Positions 43,101-52,400 of a DNA stretch of 64,000 nt are shown here, in pieces (positions within the stretch are counted from its first letter, which is position 1; each line of letters opens with the position of its first letter). The stretch is taken from NCBI GenBank assembly GCA_031286695.1, contig JAITTY010000022.1, forward strand, positions 62,001-126,000. The letters run 5' to 3'. A program made the translations under genes and the position numbers. The notes under the pieces are model-generated. The model was not told the origin of the DNA. It made no database searches and saw only the letters and a list, made by a program, of their open reading frames with translations. Source of the DNA: Sphingobacterium sp. Lineage in GTDB: Bacteria; Bacteroidota; Bacteroidia; Sphingobacteriales; Sphingobacteriaceae.

Positions 43101-43960
43101 GAAAGTTACTCTATTTGGTGGGATGGATTCTCCTATACTTTCCATGTGATGCACAGGAAAACAATTATGTTCAAATTCCAGCGGGTAATTACCATTTAGG
43201 TGATACCGTAAGTCTAGACAATCCCAAAAGAACTGTATATATCGAATCATTCTGGATTTCCAAATATGAGCTGACCAATGCTGATTTTGAAAAATTTGTT
43301 CGGGCAACAGGCTATAAAACATTAGCGGAGCGCTATCACAACGCTATGGTCTTTGAACCCGGACTGGAAGAATTTCGTTGGTTGCAAGATAGTACAGCCT
43401 ATTGGCGCTTTCCAAATGGCATAAGCCGGGGTGGTATTGAGACAAAAATGAACCATCCGGTTACCTGTATTTCCTTCAGAGATGTGTTAGCATATTGCGA
43501 ATGGGCTGCATGCAGGTTGCCATCTTTTGATGAATGGGAGGTCGCGGCAAGAGCAGGCAGTGAAGGTTATTATTTTGACGGTGTCGATAAAGAGAATATC
43601 GGCGACTATGCAAATATATGGCATGGAAGAGATCATTTGAAAGCCGATGTTTCAGATGGATATCTTTATACCGCTCCCGTGGGAAAATTCAAACCAAACC
43701 CATGGGGACTTTACGATATCTTTGGCAATGTGTTTGAATTCTGTGCAGGTAGCCTCAAAAGGGATGGCGATCGTTCTATTGCACATGCCCGTGGGGGCTC
43801 CTGGTGGTGCAGCAAAAATAGCTGCGCCGCTTTCAACACAGTGTATATCGGTTCTGTAAGCCCCAATGCATCTTTTAGCAATTTGGGATTTAGAACCGTA
43901 AAAAACTTTCATGATTCCTTTGGATCAACAACGCGCATGAAAGTTCTTGATGGCCTTTGA
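43097..43960 (+). CDS. Secreted formylglycine-generating-enzyme-like (SUMF1) protein
   Basis: A 287-residue FGE-sulfatase-domain protein with a signal peptide ending near residue 20 (YFPCDAQ). The domain shows VQIPAGNYHLGD, ESFWISKYELTNADFEKFV, HPVTCISFRDVLAYCEWA, RLPSFDEWEVAARAG, NPWGLYDIFGNVFEFC and SFSNLGFRTVK. GGSWWCSKNSC places Cys238 and Cys243 at the copper-binding positions of true FGE (C-x4-C), so it may be catalytically active rather than a mere binding scaffold such as GldK. No sulfatase lies in the window, and I see no CxPxR target in the two upstream partners. It is coupled to them by a four-base overlap. Confidence 0.85.
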   Translation: MRKLLYLVGWILLYFPCDAQENNYVQIPAGNYHLGDTVSLDNPKRTVYIESFWISKYELTNADFEKFVRATGYKTLAERYHNAMVFEPGLEEFRWLQDSTAYWRFPNGISRGGIETKMNHPVTCISFRDVLAYCEWAACRLPSFDEWEVAARAGSEGYYFDGVDKENIGDYANIWHGRDHLKADVSDGYLYTAPVGKFKPNPWGLYDIFGNVFEFCAGSLKRDGDRSIAHARGGSWWCSKNSCAAFNTVYIGSVSPNASFSNLGFRTVKNFHDSFGSTTRMKVLDGL

Positions 43961-43985
43961 AAACTGACACTTTCAGAAAAAAAGC

Positions 43986-44005
43986 CTTTATCCCTTCGGA
44001 TAAAG
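43986..44005. terminator. Terminator between the SUMF1-like gene and kduD
   Basis: Stem CTTTATCC / GGATAAAG with a four-base loop, and weaker AAG/CTT pairing beyond it. A-run before and T-run after allow use by both convergent transcripts. Confidence 0.75.
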
Positions 44006-44041
44006 ACTTTTAAAACAAACCCATCGTAAAGATGGAATTTT

Positions 44042-44812
44042 TTATCTTCCCATCCAGCCGCCATCGACTGTAAGGATGGTTCCATGTACATAATCTGATG
44101 CTTTTGAGGCGAGGAATACAGCTGGTCCCTTAAAATCTTCTGGAGTTCCCCAGCGTCCTGCAGGTATACGGTCCAAAATGGACTTGGAGCGTTCGGGATC
44201 ATCTCTCAGCGCTTCTGTATTATCCGTAGCGATGTATCCTGGTGCAAATCCATTGACATTAACACCTTTCGATGCCCACTCATTGGCAAAAGCTTTTACC
44301 AGAGACCCTACAGCTCCTTTCGAAGCGGCGTATCCCGGAACATTGATACCGCCCTGAAAGGTCAGTAAAGAAGCTGTAAATACAATCTTTCCAGTTCCAC
44401 GTGAAATCATGTCCTTTCCGATTTCACGCGTCAGTATGAATTGCGCATTTTGATTGATCTCAATGATTTCATCCCAATATTCATCGGGGTGCTCAGCAGC
44501 AGGTTTGCGGAGGATATTTCCCGCATTGTTAAAAAGGATATCAATTGTAGGGTGTGCTGATTTTACATTTTCTATGAACTTGTAGAGTTCTGTCCGTTTA
44601 GAAAAATCACATTGATAGGCGTAGAAGTTTCTACCCAATGCTTTTACGGATTTTTCTACGGCAGAGCCTTCAGTTTCCAATGACGCTGAAACGCCGATAA
44701 TATCGGCTCCAGCTTCAGCCAATGCTTCGGCAATTGCCTTACCGATTCCTCTTTTGCAGCCTGTTACCAAAGCTACTTTTCCACTTAAGTCAAAAGATTC
44801 CAATATGGACAT
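44042..44812 (-). CDS. kduD: 2-dehydro-3-deoxy-D-gluconate 5-dehydrogenase
   Basis: KduD, a short-chain dehydrogenase, reduces 2,5-diketo-3-deoxygluconate to KDG in pectin, alginate and glycosaminoglycan uronate breakdown. The 256-residue protein has the NAD(P) loop TGCKRGIGKAIAEAL near residue 18, NNAGNILRKPA, the catalytic Ser and YAASK, and the late VDGGWMGR. It ends a leftward operon after kduI and a DUF4861 gene; its ATG overlaps the DUF4861 stop by one base. A 16-mer at 44393-44408 inside the gene resembles parS. The later KDG kinase and aldolase genes are not in the window. Confidence 0.95.
   Translation of the reverse strand: MSILESFDLSGKVALVTGCKRGIGKAIAEALAEAGADIIGVSASLETEGSAVEKSVKALGRNFYAYQCDFSKRTELYKFIENVKSAHPTIDILFNNAGNILRKPAAEHPDEYWDEIIEINQNAQFILTREIGKDMISRGTGKIVFTASLLTFQGGINVPGYAASKGAVGSLVKAFANEWASKGVNVNGFAPGYIATDNTEALRDDPERSKSILDRIPAGRWGTPEDFKGPAVFLASKASDYVHGTILTVDGGWMGR
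44393..44408 (-). promoter_or_regulatory. parS-like site 3, inside kduD
   Basis: On the minus strand it reads GATTTCACGTGGAACT. It shares the 13-base core TTTCACGTGGAAC with the two sites at 13690 and 13744, and matches the parS consensus at 13 of 16. It overlaps the codons for RGTGK in kduD. parS sites inside genes are common in other bacteria. Confidence 0.5.
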
Positions 44813-45933
44813 TATTTTGAATATTTTATTGTTAATGGTTGATCTAAATTATTTTTGAATGTTTTGACATAGGATTGCCATTGGTCAAAACTGCCTATTT
44901 TACCAGCTTTGTTGAAAGCAGCCCCCGCAAAATAGACTAGCGGTTTATTATTTTTGACCGTTGTCGCTAGTAAAAATTGTTGTGGACTATCTTTGAAAAC
45001 ATATTTTACTTTAGGCAGGATGACGGCAGTGCCGGTAATTTTATCTCCTTCGGCAGGCTCCCAGTAAGCCAAAATTCCATTTTTTACATCATTTAGAATT
45101 TGAGGTTTTTCCTCTTTCCTTTTGGCGATTCCCACGACAATTGGAGTCGCTTCTGAACTCGTATTTTTGACCGAATAGCTTATTTTGTTTAATTGGCTGC
45201 CAGCATCTAAAGAGACTGTTTTTTCAACTTGCAGCTGTTGACCTTTTACGTTCTCGGGCTCATAGATGAGTTTAAATGAAGAGCGTAAAGGACCGTTGTC
45301 CAATACTTCGTATTGGCGATAATGCTTATGGTATACGACCTGCTGGTCAATAAATGGAGTCGCATCGCCAACTCCTAGGGTTTGTCCAACGGAATAGTAA
45401 TCTAAGCCTTTGCCATGATCCGCGTGATAATCACCGGTTTTGTACCATTCGTCAACGACAAGGTCGTTGCTGCGCTTTGCCCAAAAGTCAAAACCCTGTG
45501 CGTCCTCAGAAGTTCCTTCTAAGGCCTTTCCGTACGCTCTAAAAGCTGCAATGTCATTTTCCCAGGCAAAGTCATCTTTGCGTTCAGGGATGTACCGTGC
45601 GTAGGTTTTGGGCGCAACTGCGGTAGGAATATTTTCATTCACTCCAAATGTCAATGAACCTTTAGGAGCGATGCTTATTTGGATCAATACATTTTGGGCA
45701 GTGGGCTTTCCTAGTTTTTCAAGCTGATAAGCCAATTCCTTTTTGTCCTTATCCACAATTGTAAATACATTGTTTTTTAATTCGAAGTGTTTTTCGAATA
45801 CTGTATAAGGGATGCTGATCAACTCCGTTCTTGCGCTCGCAGAAGGATTGCTTACGGTAATGGTTTTGTTGTTTTGCGCAGAAGCAACTGTTGAAAGCCC
45901 TAGCGCTAAGCTCAATACGACTGTTTTTTTCAT
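44812..45933 (-). CDS. DUF4861 family secreted protein
   Basis: A 373-residue protein with a signal peptide (MKKTVVLSLALGLSTVASA). The mature part is beta-rich with DFAWENDIAAFRAYGKALE, a conserved DYHADHGKGLDYYSVGQT block and YHKHYRQYEVLDNGPLRSSF, typical of DUF4861. The family occurs in Bacteroidota polysaccharide-use loci, mostly with uronate enzymes, as here between kduI and kduD. A role on unsaturated uronate sugars in the periplasm is plausible but unproven; His and Asp residues in the DYHADHG block could be catalytic or metal-binding. Confidence 0.88.
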   Translation of the reverse strand: MKKTVVLSLALGLSTVASAQNNKTITVSNPSASARTELISIPYTVFEKHFELKNNVFTIVDKDKKELAYQLEKLGKPTAQNVLIQISIAPKGSLTFGVNENIPTAVAPKTYARYIPERKDDFAWENDIAAFRAYGKALEGTSEDAQGFDFWAKRSNDLVVDEWYKTGDYHADHGKGLDYYSVGQTLGVGDATPFIDQQVVYHKHYRQYEVLDNGPLRSSFKLIYEPENVKGQQLQVEKTVSLDAGSQLNKISYSVKNTSSEATPIVVGIAKRKEEKPQILNDVKNGILAYWEPAEGDKITGTAVILPKVKYVFKDSPQQFLLATTVKNNKPLVYFAGAAFNKAGKIGSFDQWQSYVKTFKNNLDQPLTIKYSK

Positions 45934-45944
45934 TTGATAAAGGG

Positions 45945-46790
45945 TTACTTTAATTCAGTGATTGCACATTTGTCCATATCATCATAATCTAAATTTTCAC
46001 CGGCCATTCCCCAGATGAAGGTATAATTGGAAGTTCCAGCGCCTGAGTGAATTGACCATGGCGGTGAGATGACAGCCTGATCGTTGTGCATCCAAATATG
46101 GCGGGTCTCATCAATAGGACCCATAAAATGTGATACAGCCTGACCTTCAGGTAATTCAAAGTAGAAATAGACTTCCATACGACGATCGTGGGTGTGTGAT
46201 GGCATTGTATTCCATACAGACCCGGGTTTTAACTCTGTCATACCCATCTGTAATTGGCAGGTTTGTACAACTTTATTCAATAACATCTGGTTGATCGTGC
46301 GATGATTAGCTGTTTCTAATGAGCCTAATTCAATTTTATTGGCATCTTCTTTCGTTACCTTTTTAGTTGGGTAGCTGCAATGAGCCGGAGTCGAGTTTAA
46401 ATAGAATTTCGCCGGATTATCAGTATCCTTACTGGAAAAATAGACCTCTTGGGCGCCCTGGCCAATGTAAAGTGCTTCTTTGGTATTGAGATCGTAGACA
46501 GTACCATCAACCTCAACCTGACCATTTCCACCAACATTGATAATACCCAGTTCTCTTCGGGAAAGGAAATACGGTTCTTTTAGTAATTCCGGAATAGTAT
46601 CCAATTTTATTTTTGAACTTACAGGCATTGCGCCACCAGCCATATAGCGATCGTAGTGGGTATAGACAAAGTTAATTTTATCGGCTTCAAAAACTTTTTC
46701 AATTAGAAAATTGTCTCTTAATCCTTGTGTATCTAAAGTTTTGTATTCCTTTGGCCCTATTGCATAGCGGGATTCAAAATTAATGCTCAT
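45945..46790 (-). CDS. kduI: 5-dehydro-4-deoxy-D-glucuronate isomerase
   Basis: KduI isomerises 5-keto-4-deoxyuronate to 2,5-diketo-3-deoxygluconate, the step before KduD. The 281-residue double-cupin protein has the zinc-ligand region WNTMPSHTHDRRMEVYFYFE and MHNDQAVISPPWSIHSGAG, with MGPIDETRHIWMHN between. The ATG at 46790 fits the known MSINFESRYAIGP start; an upstream frame of 24 codons is rejected. It opens the cluster and lies divergent from surE across a region with an unusual palindrome. Confidence 0.96.
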   Translation of the reverse strand: MSINFESRYAIGPKEYKTLDTQGLRDNFLIEKVFEADKINFVYTHYDRYMAGGAMPVSSKIKLDTIPELLKEPYFLSRRELGIINVGGNGQVEVDGTVYDLNTKEALYIGQGAQEVYFSSKDTDNPAKFYLNSTPAHCSYPTKKVTKEDANKIELGSLETANHRTINQMLLNKVVQTCQLQMGMTELKPGSVWNTMPSHTHDRRMEVYFYFELPEGQAVSHFMGPIDETRHIWMHNDQAVISPPWSIHSGAGTSNYTFIWGMAGENLDYDDMDKCAITELK

Positions 46791-47258
46791 AACTGAATTA
46801 TTTTTTATTTGAATGCTAAATTTAGGGCTAATATTTGTCAATAACCATACAATCTTACGCAAACGATGTCGTAGTATCTATAGGTTCTCCTGCTTTTTTA
46901 AATGATGTTACTTCGCTAATGGATAATTTAACAACAACTTACTATCAATTCCTATACTAACATCGATATAACAGGGGGTTAACAAGGGGTTAGCAGGGGG
47001 TTAACAGGGGTATACCCCTGTTAACCCCCTGCTAATAGGCTGTAAACCTAGTGTAATATCGGGTTTAATATGAGTATTGGTATTATATTTATAGGGAGTT
47101 CGTATTTTTTTCCTCTTTTGTCAATATTATTTACATCTCGGTTTCAGATTTACTAACTTCGTATATGGTAAAGAAGAAATCCCCATATGCTAAAAGCACA
47201 ATCATGGATGGAGACAATTGGGGATTCCAGATGACCATAAAAGAGAAATAAATTACAT
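46791..47258. other. 468 bp region between kduI and surE
   Basis: A divergent promoter region with no gene. It holds a G-rich tandem array and a 46 bp perfect palindrome at 46974-47035. It is otherwise AT-rich, with a GC-poor stretch toward surE. It must contain the promoters of the kdu cluster and of surE. Confidence 0.6.
46974..47035. repeat. G-tract array fused to a 46 bp perfect palindrome
   Basis: On the plus strand four G-tracts lie at 46974-46978, 46986-46989, 46996-47000 and 47007-47010. The spacers are TTAACAA, TTAGCA and TTAACA, which is a canonical quadruplex motif (four tracts, loops of 6-7). The last two tracts form the left half of a perfect palindrome at 46990-47035 centred on GGGGTATACCCC, so the minus strand can carry G-tracts there too. 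No T-run follows, so it is not a normal terminator. Confidence 0.92.
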
Positions 47259-48029
47259 ATGAAACCTAATATTTTAGTTGTTAACGATGACGGTATAACA
47301 GCTCCGGGGATTAAGGTGTTGCTGGAGGAAATGCAGAAAATTGGAAATGTTGTCGTCGTTGCTCCCGATTCGGCGCAATCTGGAATGGGGCATGCTATTA
47401 CACTCGGCAGACCGTTGCGTTTAGACAAAATCAATCTATATGAAGGGGTAGAAATGTATCAGTGTTCGGGAACACCGGTAGATTGCGTGAAGCTCGCCGT
47501 AAATAAAGTTTTTAAGGGGCAAAAACCAGATATCTGTGTTTCGGGTATCAATCATGGGCTCAATAATTCAATCAATGTTCTTTATTCAGGTACCATGTCT
47601 GCTGCGGTAGAAGGGGCTATTGAAGGTATTCCTTCCGTGGGATTTTCGCTTGATAATTTTTCCCATGATGCAGATTTTAGCTATTGTAGGCCCTATGTGA
47701 TTTCTATTGCCGAGCAAGTGCTGGCCAATGGTCTTCCTAAAAATACATTGCTGAATGTTAATTTTCCACAAACTCCCGGGTTTAAAGGTATTAAAATCTG
47801 TCGGCAGGCAGGAGGACATTGGGTCGAAGAATTTGATGAACGTATTGATCCGCATAACCGCGATTATTATTGGACAACAGGCAAATTTGTTTTGCAGGAC
47901 AGAGGTGAGGATACCGATTGTTTTGCCCTGGCCAATGGTTATGTGTCTGTTGTTCCGACACAGTTTGATATGACAGCGCATCATGCCATTCCAGAGTTAA
48001 ATTCATGGAGCTTTGATCATCTTGGATAA
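47259..48029 (+). CDS. surE: 5'-nucleotidase SurE
   Basis: SurE is a metal-dependent nucleoside 5'-monophosphate phosphatase with activity also on short polyphosphate. The 256-residue protein has NILVVNDDGITAPGI (metal Asp10 and Asp11), APDSAQSGMGHAITL, the YQCSGTPVDCVKLAV loop and VSGINHGLNNSINVLYSGTMSAAVEG, all canonical. It is usually near pcm or rpoS in proteobacteria; here a small membrane protein and mqnD follow. Confidence 0.96.
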   Translation: MKPNILVVNDDGITAPGIKVLLEEMQKIGNVVVVAPDSAQSGMGHAITLGRPLRLDKINLYEGVEMYQCSGTPVDCVKLAVNKVFKGQKPDICVSGINHGLNNSINVLYSGTMSAAVEGAIEGIPSVGFSLDNFSHDADFSYCRPYVISIAEQVLANGLPKNTLLNVNFPQTPGFKGIKICRQAGGHWVEEFDERIDPHNRDYYWTTGKFVLQDRGEDTDCFALANGYVSVVPTQFDMTAHHAIPELNSWSFDHLG

Positions 48030-48048
48030 ACGGTTAGATATAGCAAAC

Positions 48049-48309
48049 GTGAAAAATAATTTTTGGATAGGGTTGGGCATTGGAGCCATTTTTCCGGCTT
48101 TGGCTCATGTTTTGGTGCGTTTTACGGATCTTGAGCTTCATTTTTTGCCTGAGAAGCCTATGGCTATCTATACCATAGCCGTACTGGTTAATTTAGTCCT
48201 GTTGCGCTTTGTTTATCGCGCGGGAAATGATCATACCGGAAAAGGAATTATGGTAAGCACTTTTTTGGCCATGGTACTCTATCTGATTACACATAAAGTT
48301 ACTGTTTGA
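48049..48309 (+). CDS. Small uncharacterised membrane protein
   Basis: An 86-residue protein with about three hydrophobic segments (FWIGLGIGAIFPALAHVLV, IYTIAVLVNLVLLRFVY, GIMVSTFLAMVLYLI). The start is uncertain: GTG at 48049 begins next to the first membrane segment, while TTG codons at 48013 and 48022 overlap the end of surE. The frame and hydrophobic pattern support a real gene. It is probably cotranscribed with surE. I cannot assign a function. Confidence 0.65.
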   Translation: MKNNFWIGLGIGAIFPALAHVLVRFTDLELHFLPEKPMAIYTIAVLVNLVLLRFVYRAGNDHTGKGIMVSTFLAMVLYLITHKVTV

Positions 48310-48356
48310 TTAAATTTGTGAAATCCCATGCGTTTAGTGGGAAAAATTGAAAAAAA

Positions 48357-49226
48357 ATGAAATTGACATTAGGATTTTCACCATGCCCAAATGATACATT
48401 TATTTTTGATGCCTTAATTCATCATAAAATAGATACGAAAGGACTGGATTTTGAGGTTGAATATCAAGATGTTGAAACCTTAAATTTGAAGGCTTTCAAA
48501 GGCGATCTTGATATTACCAAGCTGAGCTATCATGCTTTTGCCTACGCTGTTGAGGATTATGAGTTACTTGATGCTGGAAGCGCATTAGGCTTCGGTGTGG
48601 GGCCTATGCTGATTACCAAGGATCCGAAATTAGCCAAATTGCTGCAACAAAAATTGGACAGAGCTGAAGGCTTAGAAGGATTCGATCAGTTGAAAGTGGG
48701 CTATCCTGGGAAATATACAACTGCAAATTTTTTATTGAGTCTGGCATTCCCCGAATTAAAAAATAAAGTTGAGCTGGTTTTTTCGGATATTGAAGGCGCT
48801 TTATTGGATGGATCGATTGATCTGGGCCTAATTATTCACGAAAATAGATTCACTTATGCTGAAAAGGGATTGCATAAAGTCGTTGATTTAGGGGAGTATT
48901 GGGAGAAGACGACAAAATTTCCGATTCCTCTTGGCGGAATTGTCGTAAAACGTAGTCTGCCGCAAGAGGTGAAAGATACATTGAACACAGTTTTAAAAGA
49001 AAGTGTAGAATTTGCATTTGCCAATCCGAAATCTGGGCTTGAGTTTATTCGTGCGCATGCACAGGAAATGAGTGAAGAGGTGATGTATAAGCATATTGAA
49101 CTTTATGTCAATAAATATTCAGTAGAATTGGGCCTTGAAGGACGTAATGCAATTAAGAAGATGTTTGAAAAGGCTCAGGAGCTAGGTTTCATTCCGTATT
49201 CAGCTAAAAAGCTGTTTTTATCATAG
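48357..49226 (+). CDS. mqnD: 1,4-dihydroxy-6-naphthoate synthase
   Basis: MqnD makes 1,4-dihydroxy-6-naphthoate from cyclic dehypoxanthinyl futalosine in the futalosine menaquinone pathway. The 289-residue protein has the substrate-binding-protein fold, with LGFSPCPNDTFIFDAL at the start, ITKLSYHAFAYAV and GFGVGPMLITK. VGYPGKYTTANFLLSLAF and LIIHENRFTYAEKGL follow. It shows that menaquinone is made by the mqn route rather than the men route; the other mqn genes are elsewhere. The ATG at 48357 follows an A-run. Confidence 0.93.
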   Translation: MKLTLGFSPCPNDTFIFDALIHHKIDTKGLDFEVEYQDVETLNLKAFKGDLDITKLSYHAFAYAVEDYELLDAGSALGFGVGPMLITKDPKLAKLLQQKLDRAEGLEGFDQLKVGYPGKYTTANFLLSLAFPELKNKVELVFSDIEGALLDGSIDLGLIIHENRFTYAEKGLHKVVDLGEYWEKTTKFPIPLGGIVVKRSLPQEVKDTLNTVLKESVEFAFANPKSGLEFIRAHAQEMSEEVMYKHIELYVNKYSVELGLEGRNAIKKMFEKAQELGFIPYSAKKLFLS

Positions 49227-49375
49227 CTCATTTATCGTTAATAAAGAAATATTTTAGCTGGAAAATCAGGAGGGCAATCCAGTCAAATAGGGCTAAGTAT
49301 AGGAGAGATTCCTATCGGTTGTGTGGAACTGACATTTTCAATAAAAAATAACGTAAAAAAAATGGATGTAAGCTG

Positions 49376-49392
49376 TTAGATATCATATCTAA
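49376..49392. repeat. 17 bp palindrome upstream of secA
   Basis: TTAGATAT-C-ATATCTAA, an odd-centred perfect palindrome. It lies just upstream of a -7 box at 49397-49404, where a regulator or -33 element would sit. Confidence 0.5.
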
Positions 49393-49396
49393 TAAC

Positions 49397-49404
49397 TAAA
49401 TTTG
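49397..49404 (+). promoter_or_regulatory. Possible -7 box for secA
   Basis: TAAATTTG matches TAnnTTTG. It is 82 bases upstream of the secA start and directly follows the palindrome at 49376-49392. Confidence 0.4.
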
Positions 49405-49485
49405 CCCGATTAGTGTCAAATTGTCTGCAATTTTACTTTGGAGTCATTATTGTACAAAATCTTAAGTTGAGATAGAAAAAAAATT

Positions 49486-52400
49486 ATGTTAAAGTTTTTA
49501 AGTAAATTATTTGGAAGTAAATCCGAGAGAGATATCAAGGGAATTCAGCCTGTGGTGGATCAAATCAAAGCTGAATATGAGAAGCTTTCAAATCTAACCA
49601 ATGACGAGTTACGTGCCAAGACCGTTGATTTCAAAGAAAGAATTAAGAATTACCTAGCAGATATTGACCAAGAGATTGATACGCTTAAAAAAGAGGCAGA
49701 TCAAGACGAGGACGATATGGCAAAGAAGACTTCAATTTACGAGCAGGTGGACAAATTGTCCAAAGATCGTGACAAGAAGTTGGAAGAGGTATTGAAGGAT
49801 ATTTTACCAGAAGCATTCGCTGTGGTAAAAGAAACTTCAAGACGTTTGACTGAAAACGAAGAACTAGAAGTTACTGCCAATGACTTTGACAGAGAACTGG
49901 CCGTATACAAACAAAACGTTATCATCAATGGAGATAAAGCCATTTGGAAAAACAAATGGATGGCAGCCGGTACCGAGGTAACTTGGAACATGGTACACTA
50001 TGATGTCCAATTAATTGGTGGTATTGTATTGCACAGTGGTAAAATTGCCGAGATGGCAACAGGTGAGGGTAAAACGTTGGTAGGAACACTACCGACTTAT
50101 CTAAACGCGCTATCTGGACAAGGTGTACACATTGTAACGGTAAATGATTACCTTGCCCGTCGTGACTCTGAATGGAATGCACCATTATTTGAATTCCATG
50201 GATTATCTGTTGACTGTATTGATAAACATCAGCCAAATTCGCCACAACGCCGTAAAGCTTACCAATCGGATATCGTATATGGTACGAATAACGAGTTTGG
50301 TTTCGATTATCTGCGTGATAATATGGTTCAGACACCAGACGCACTGGTACAAGGAAAATTACACTTTGCCATGGTCGATGAGGTTGACTCTGTATTGATT
50401 GATGATGCACGTACACCATTAATTATCTCAGGTCCGATTCCTCGTGGCGATCAACATGAATTTTACCAATTGAAACCACGTATCGAACGTTTGGTACATG
50501 TACAGAAAGCTTACATCAATACTGTTTTGAATGACGCTAAAAAAGCTTTGGCGGCAGGAGATTCTGATGTTGAAGGTGGTGGTTTGGCCTTGTTAAGAGC
50601 TTATAGAGGTTTACCTAAAAATAAAGCATTAATCAAGTTTTTAAGTGAAGGTGCTAATCGTTCTATCTTGCAAAAGGTAGAAAATTACTATATGCAAGAG
50701 CAAAATAAAAATATGCCTAAGGTAGATGCAGAACTTTATTTTGTGATTGATGAAAAGAACAATCAAGTAGAATTGACAGAAAAAGGAATTGAATTGATCA
50801 CAGCAACAGGTGAGGATCCTTCATTCTTTATTCTACCGGATGTTGGTACTGAGATTGCTGAAATTGAAAAGTCTTCGTTGACTTTGGAAGAAAAGGCCGC
50901 TCAGAAAGAAGATATGTTACGCGATTATTCGATTAAAGCAGAGCGTATTCACTCGATCAATCAGCTGTTAAAAGCCTATACTTTGTTTGAAAATGATGTT
51001 GAATATATCGTTGATGAAGGTAAAGTGAAAATTGTTGACGAGCAAACAGGCCGTATCATGGATGGTCGTCGTTACTCGGATGGTTTGCACCAGGCGATCG
51101 AAGCGAAGGAGAATGTGAAAGTAGAAGACGCGACACAAACTTATGCAACGATTACATTGCAAAACTACTTCCGTATGTACCACAAACTTTCGGGTATGAC
51201 TGGTACTGCGTCAACAGAGGCAGGTGAGCTTTGGGAAATTTACAAATTAGATGTAGTAGAAATTCCAACTAATCGTGTTGCCCAACGCGATGACCGTCAA
51301 GATTTGATCTATCGTACAGCACGTGAAAAATACAATGCAGTCGCTGAGGAAATTCAGCGATTGACAGATGCTGGACGTCCAGTATTGGTCGGTACGACAT
51401 CTGTCGAAATTTCGGAGTTATTGAGCCGTATGCTTCAATTGCGTAAGATTAAACATAACGTATTGAATGCGAAGTTACACCAAAAAGAGGCTGATATCGT
51501 CGCTGAAGCTGGACGTCCAGGTCAGGTGACTATCGCGACGAATATGGCAGGTCGTGGTACGGATATTAAATTGACCGAGGAAGTTAAAAATGCAGGTGGT
51601 CTTGCAATTATCGGTACTGAAAGACACGAATCTCGTCGTGTTGACCGTCAGTTACGCGGTCGTGCAGGTCGTCAAGGAGATCCAGGTTCTTCGCAATTCT
51701 TCGTTTCTTTGGAAGATAACTTGATGCGGTTGTTTGCTTCAGAGCGAATCTCTAACATCATGGTAAAAATGGGTGTTGAAGAAGGCGAAGTGATGCAACA
51801 TAGTATGTTAACTAAATCCATCGAACGTGCACAACGTAAAGTGGAGGAGAATAACTTCGGTATCCGTAAACGTCTATTGGAATACGATGATGTGATGAAC
51901 TCACAACGTACAGTAATCTATTCGAAGCGTAAAAATGCTTTGTTTGGAGAGCGTTTGGACGTGGATTTGAATAACATGATTTTTGATGTTGCAGAAGAAA
52001 TTGTCGTTGAGGCCAAAGAACAAGGTAATTATGAAGATTTCCAAATTGAAGTAATCCGTATTTTTGCGATCACACCGGAAATAACAGCAGAAGAATTTGC
52101 TCAAGGTAAAATCGAAGGCTTGACTGATCGTCTTTTCGAACATGCAATTAATGCTTACCATCATAAAATTGAAGCCGTTGGCGCTTTGACAGTCCCTGTA
52201 TTGAATAATGTATATGCAGAAAGAGGTCAAATCGTTGAAAATGTAGTTATTCCATTTACTGATGGTATCCGCGGCATTCAGGTTTCGGCAAATTTGAAAA
52301 AAGCGATCGAAAGCAACGGTAAAGAAGTTTTCAAATCGTTCGAAAAAGGAATTGTATTGGCTTTGATCGATGAGGCTTGGAAAGAGCACTTGCGTGAAAT

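Noticed and set aside
43097..43960. Gliding protein GldK
   Set aside because: GldK is a longer lipoprotein in the gldKLMN operon; this one has a plain signal peptide, both FGE cysteines and other neighbours.
46974..47035. Rho-independent terminator
   Set aside because: The palindrome lies between divergent genes and has no T-run on either side.
46974..47035. CRISPR-like or minisatellite array
   Set aside because: Repeat units are 10-11 bases without spacers, and only four units occur.
50144..50398. Overlapping frames within secA
   Set aside because: Shadow frames of the coding sequence on both strands.
51901..52389. 162-codon minus-strand frame inside secA
   Set aside because: Antisense shadow of a conserved gene.
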